Origin: Solea solea
Lineage: Eukaryota > Chordata > Actinopteri > Pleuronectiformes > Soleidae
Assembly (NCBI RefSeq): GCF_958295425.1
Contig: NC_081136.1
Coordinates: 14,963,381 to 15,027,380 of the forward strand
Direction: 5' to 3'
DNA: 64,000 nucleotides
Position numbers and translations under genes: made by a program. The first letter of the stretch is position 1. The number at the start of each line of letters is the position of its first letter. Shown here piece after piece: positions 61,501 to 64,000 of this stretch. The notes beneath the pieces are model-generated. The model made no database searches. It had not been told where the DNA came from and saw only the letters and a list, made by a program, of their open reading frames with translations.

Positions 61501-64000
61501 TTTTCATTCCCTGGGCAAAGCAGCCAAAAAAAAAAGAACATTTTCAGCTACAGGCGATTGGAGGAACCAACAACCAATACATTGTAAAGTGCCATAGGAA
61601 GCATGGGTGAAGGAGGTTAATGAACCCACCTTTTCCATCATCCCACTGGGTGTTTTTATGGGAGAAAAATTAATTACTTGTGACAAATACACCAGTGCTT
61701 GGACAAGCTGCCATTTCTGCCAGGCAGCCTGTGAACAAAAACATTTTTCCAGTGTGGTTATATTAGCCATGGACTTGCCTAATCAGTGCCCTGTGAAACA
61801 CACAGAAGAGGCATAACCAAAGCTCCATCCCTAGACTCACTGACAAAACATGACAGGCCATAAAAACTGCAAAGTTCACAAGCTTTGACAGTGTGCCTGC
61901 TGTTTCCAAAGCCAAACACTGTGTACTTTCCACCTTTATGCCACTACCCTCAAGGAGAACAGACGTGTAAAATGACAGACATTCTTCCTTTGAGTCCACT
62001 GCTCAACAGTCTTTGTCCCCAGCAGGCAAATCTTCAGGGCTGTCTTTGTCTCTTTTACGCAGTGCAGCAATATGCTCAACAATTTCTCTCACAAGCAATG
62101 TCATGATTAAAATGACATGTTTTAGTATCCCCCCCATTAGCAGCATATTGACCACATTAATCAAACTGCTAAACCCCTTTGTTTTTTCCAGATCAGTCAG
62201 TACGATGAACTCTTCATTTCATTCATGTGTTGAGTATTAGGGTCTGAACAAGAATTGTAAAGCTAAAGAATATGGGGTTTAAATAATTAAGATCATGCTG
62301 GCTTATGATTGCATTCCTTTCTCCTAACAGACACCGTGAAGACATGACGTTGCATATAAAAAAGGCATTAGCTCCATTACTAAATAAATATTAAATGATA
62401 AGTTTAAAGATCATCTGACACCTAAAGCCCCAGCTATAAACTACACGACATGCTGCCTACAAATATCCAAGAACCATTAAGTCTCTATGATGATCAGACC
62501 ACTGACAATCAGTACATTTCAGTATACGTGCTGCAGAGTATGCAGAAGAGTATCTTTGAAGAATACAAATTCTCACATGATTCCTACCTCTGTATAATTT
62601 TGAGAATTATAAAAGAAGAGTTGGAGAGAAATACAAATGGAAATACAGTTGAAGTAGTGCAAATGGGTGGCAAATTTAAAGTGGATCTTAAATCAAAATA
62701 AAATGGAGGAGGTAATTCAACCAGGCTGTAGACACTACTGTCACTGAAGTAAGCACTGAAGTATAGCCACAGCAAGACAATTAAACAGTGATACCTCCCT
62801 CTAATGGTCACATGTTCTGGAGGAATGACAAATTAGAATTCAATGGAGCTGGACTTATTATAGCTGGATGCTTGCCGTTTAATGTCTGTGTGGCGCGACT
62901 GTGAACTCACAGACAAATTAACAACAAAACCAACGCAATTAAATATGATGTGATTTCCTATAACCAACACCTTTGGCCGAAACGTATGGATGTAACTGAG
63001 TCATTGACAATGATGAGCTCAGAAATTGTCTGTCAGTTTTAACAAAGCTTTCATTACAGCTGTAAATAAAATCTGCCCCCAGTGAAAACTGTGTAGTGTT
63101 TTTTTTTTGTTCCCCAAAGAAAGCTCAAGACATTTCCAGCATCACAGAAGCTTTCACAAGCTTCAAAATGACACACAAACATATTGCATAAGCATATACT
63201 CTGAGGACAAGTGGCATAAGTGTTCATGGCTGAATAGAAAGGAACTGCCAAATGTCACTGTTCTGACACTATAGGAAGAAAGTACAAAGAATGAAACAAA
63301 AAAAACACATAAACATAAACAAAAAAGTCAAGGCTGCGAACAAAAATGTCCAAGGACTGAATTACCCTTCAATTTCCTTCCCAGTATGTCAAATTAACAG
63401 TCAAAAATGTACAATTTAATCAGTCCACTTACTATCAAGGCAGTCTGTTGGGAACTGAACTTAATTGACACGATTTGTGCTGGAATACTAAATAAGCAAT
63501 GACAGACTGCCTTTACAGTTCTCTTAGTGGGACATGCATAATTATGGGAAAACAGACACAGATGCTCTGGGTGATATGATGGCATCAGAAGGCTCACTTA
63601 ATTTAATGCAGGCACATCATTTGTCCTATGGGAGCTTTATCCTAATACAGGAGCTTATTGCAGATTTAGTTAGATACTAATTTTAAGTCATCACTCACAT
63701 AAAGGACACTGCCAGAATTACTACTGTATGAAATGTACTGTGGGACATTTATGAAGGTTTTAGATTCAGTTTGTTCCCAAGAGGATAAAGGACATGACCT
63801 GCTTGACTGGAGGATAAAGAATTACAAGCTTTTTTTATTTAGTTATTGCATATAAAAATGTGGCTTGCCTATAACAAAATTTCACTGTCAAAGTTTATGA
63901 ACTTTGTCAGTAAAGAATATGCACGCTCACAGTTAAACATTGAACATCTGTCTTAAAATTAGTTAACGGTAAATAGTAATAAAAATAATAATAAAAATGC
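58506..64000. other. Region with no recognised gene (5.5 kb)
   Basis: AT-rich with small homopolymer runs. Scattered short frames (for example 59358-59654 minus and 62450-62701 plus) have no splice or homology support. Nothing else identified. Confidence 0.6.

Noticed and set aside
1..64000. CRISPR arrays, bacterial operons, rRNA or intact tRNA genes
   Set aside because: None seen; the only tRNA-like signal is the SINE head near 28850-28920. The gene structure is clearly eukaryotic.

Overview
This 64 kb window reads as teleost fish nuclear DNA. It is AT-rich, has a vertebrate-style split gene with short exons and GT..AG introns, and carries repeat families I know from ray-finned fish: LINE-tail copies, a tRNA-derived SINE with a '...GGGTTAAATGCAGAGG...' 3' body, a non-autonomous hAT element, and Tc1/mariner remnants. 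The family assignments and all comparisons with human ABCA proteins come from memory, not from a search.

The only gene I can support is the 5' half of an ABCA-subfamily full transporter of the ABCA1/ABCA4/ABCA7 clade, on the minus strand. It starts at an ATG at 44751 (in-frame TAA three codons upstream, good Kozak context) and runs leftward through 21 coding exon positions to 2442. It leaves the window just after Walker B and the D-loop of the first nucleotide-binding domain. I placed every exon by splice sites, phase and homology. The joined reading frame is 3226 nt, about 1075 codons, and is open throughout. The order is N-terminal membrane segment, large extracellular domain 1 (exons 3-13), membrane block (exons 14-16), linker (exon 17) and NBD1 (exons 18-21). 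The N-terminus and extracellular domain look most like ABCA4; the membrane block, linker and NBD1 look more like ABCA1. Extracellular exon 8 is short and lacks the Asn-Trp-Tyr-Glu motif of ABCA1/4/7. I call it ABCA4-like and leave exact orthology open.

The main discovery is at exon 14, which is present twice: 14A (12392-12614) and 14B (10180-10402). Both are exactly 223 nt, enter in phase 2 and leave in phase 0, have canonical splice sites and are intact. They encode gapless alternatives of the same 74-residue membrane and coupling-helix segment, with only 26/74 residues identical. Using both exons creates a TAG 35 codons into 14B, and skipping both creates a TAA at the 13th codon, so only one-or-the-other splicing keeps the frame. 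14B keeps the arginine aligned with ABCA4 Arg653, reported to contact lipid phosphate; 14A has serine. This looks like a mutually exclusive exon pair that could switch the lipid-binding or gating part of a lipid transporter.

Layout: 1-2441, last visible intron; 2442-6468, NBD1 and linker exons; 9317-12614, membrane exons including the 14A/14B pair; 19195-26954, distal extracellular-domain exons; 26955-35113, an 8 kb intron with a SINE and two Tc1/mariner remnants; 35114-41634, proximal extracellular-domain exons; 44686-44751, first coding exon. The 19 kb from about 44.8 kb to 64 kb holds no gene I can name, only repeats, a decayed BED-finger hAT remnant with a cluster of short palindromes, and one isolated exon-like segment.
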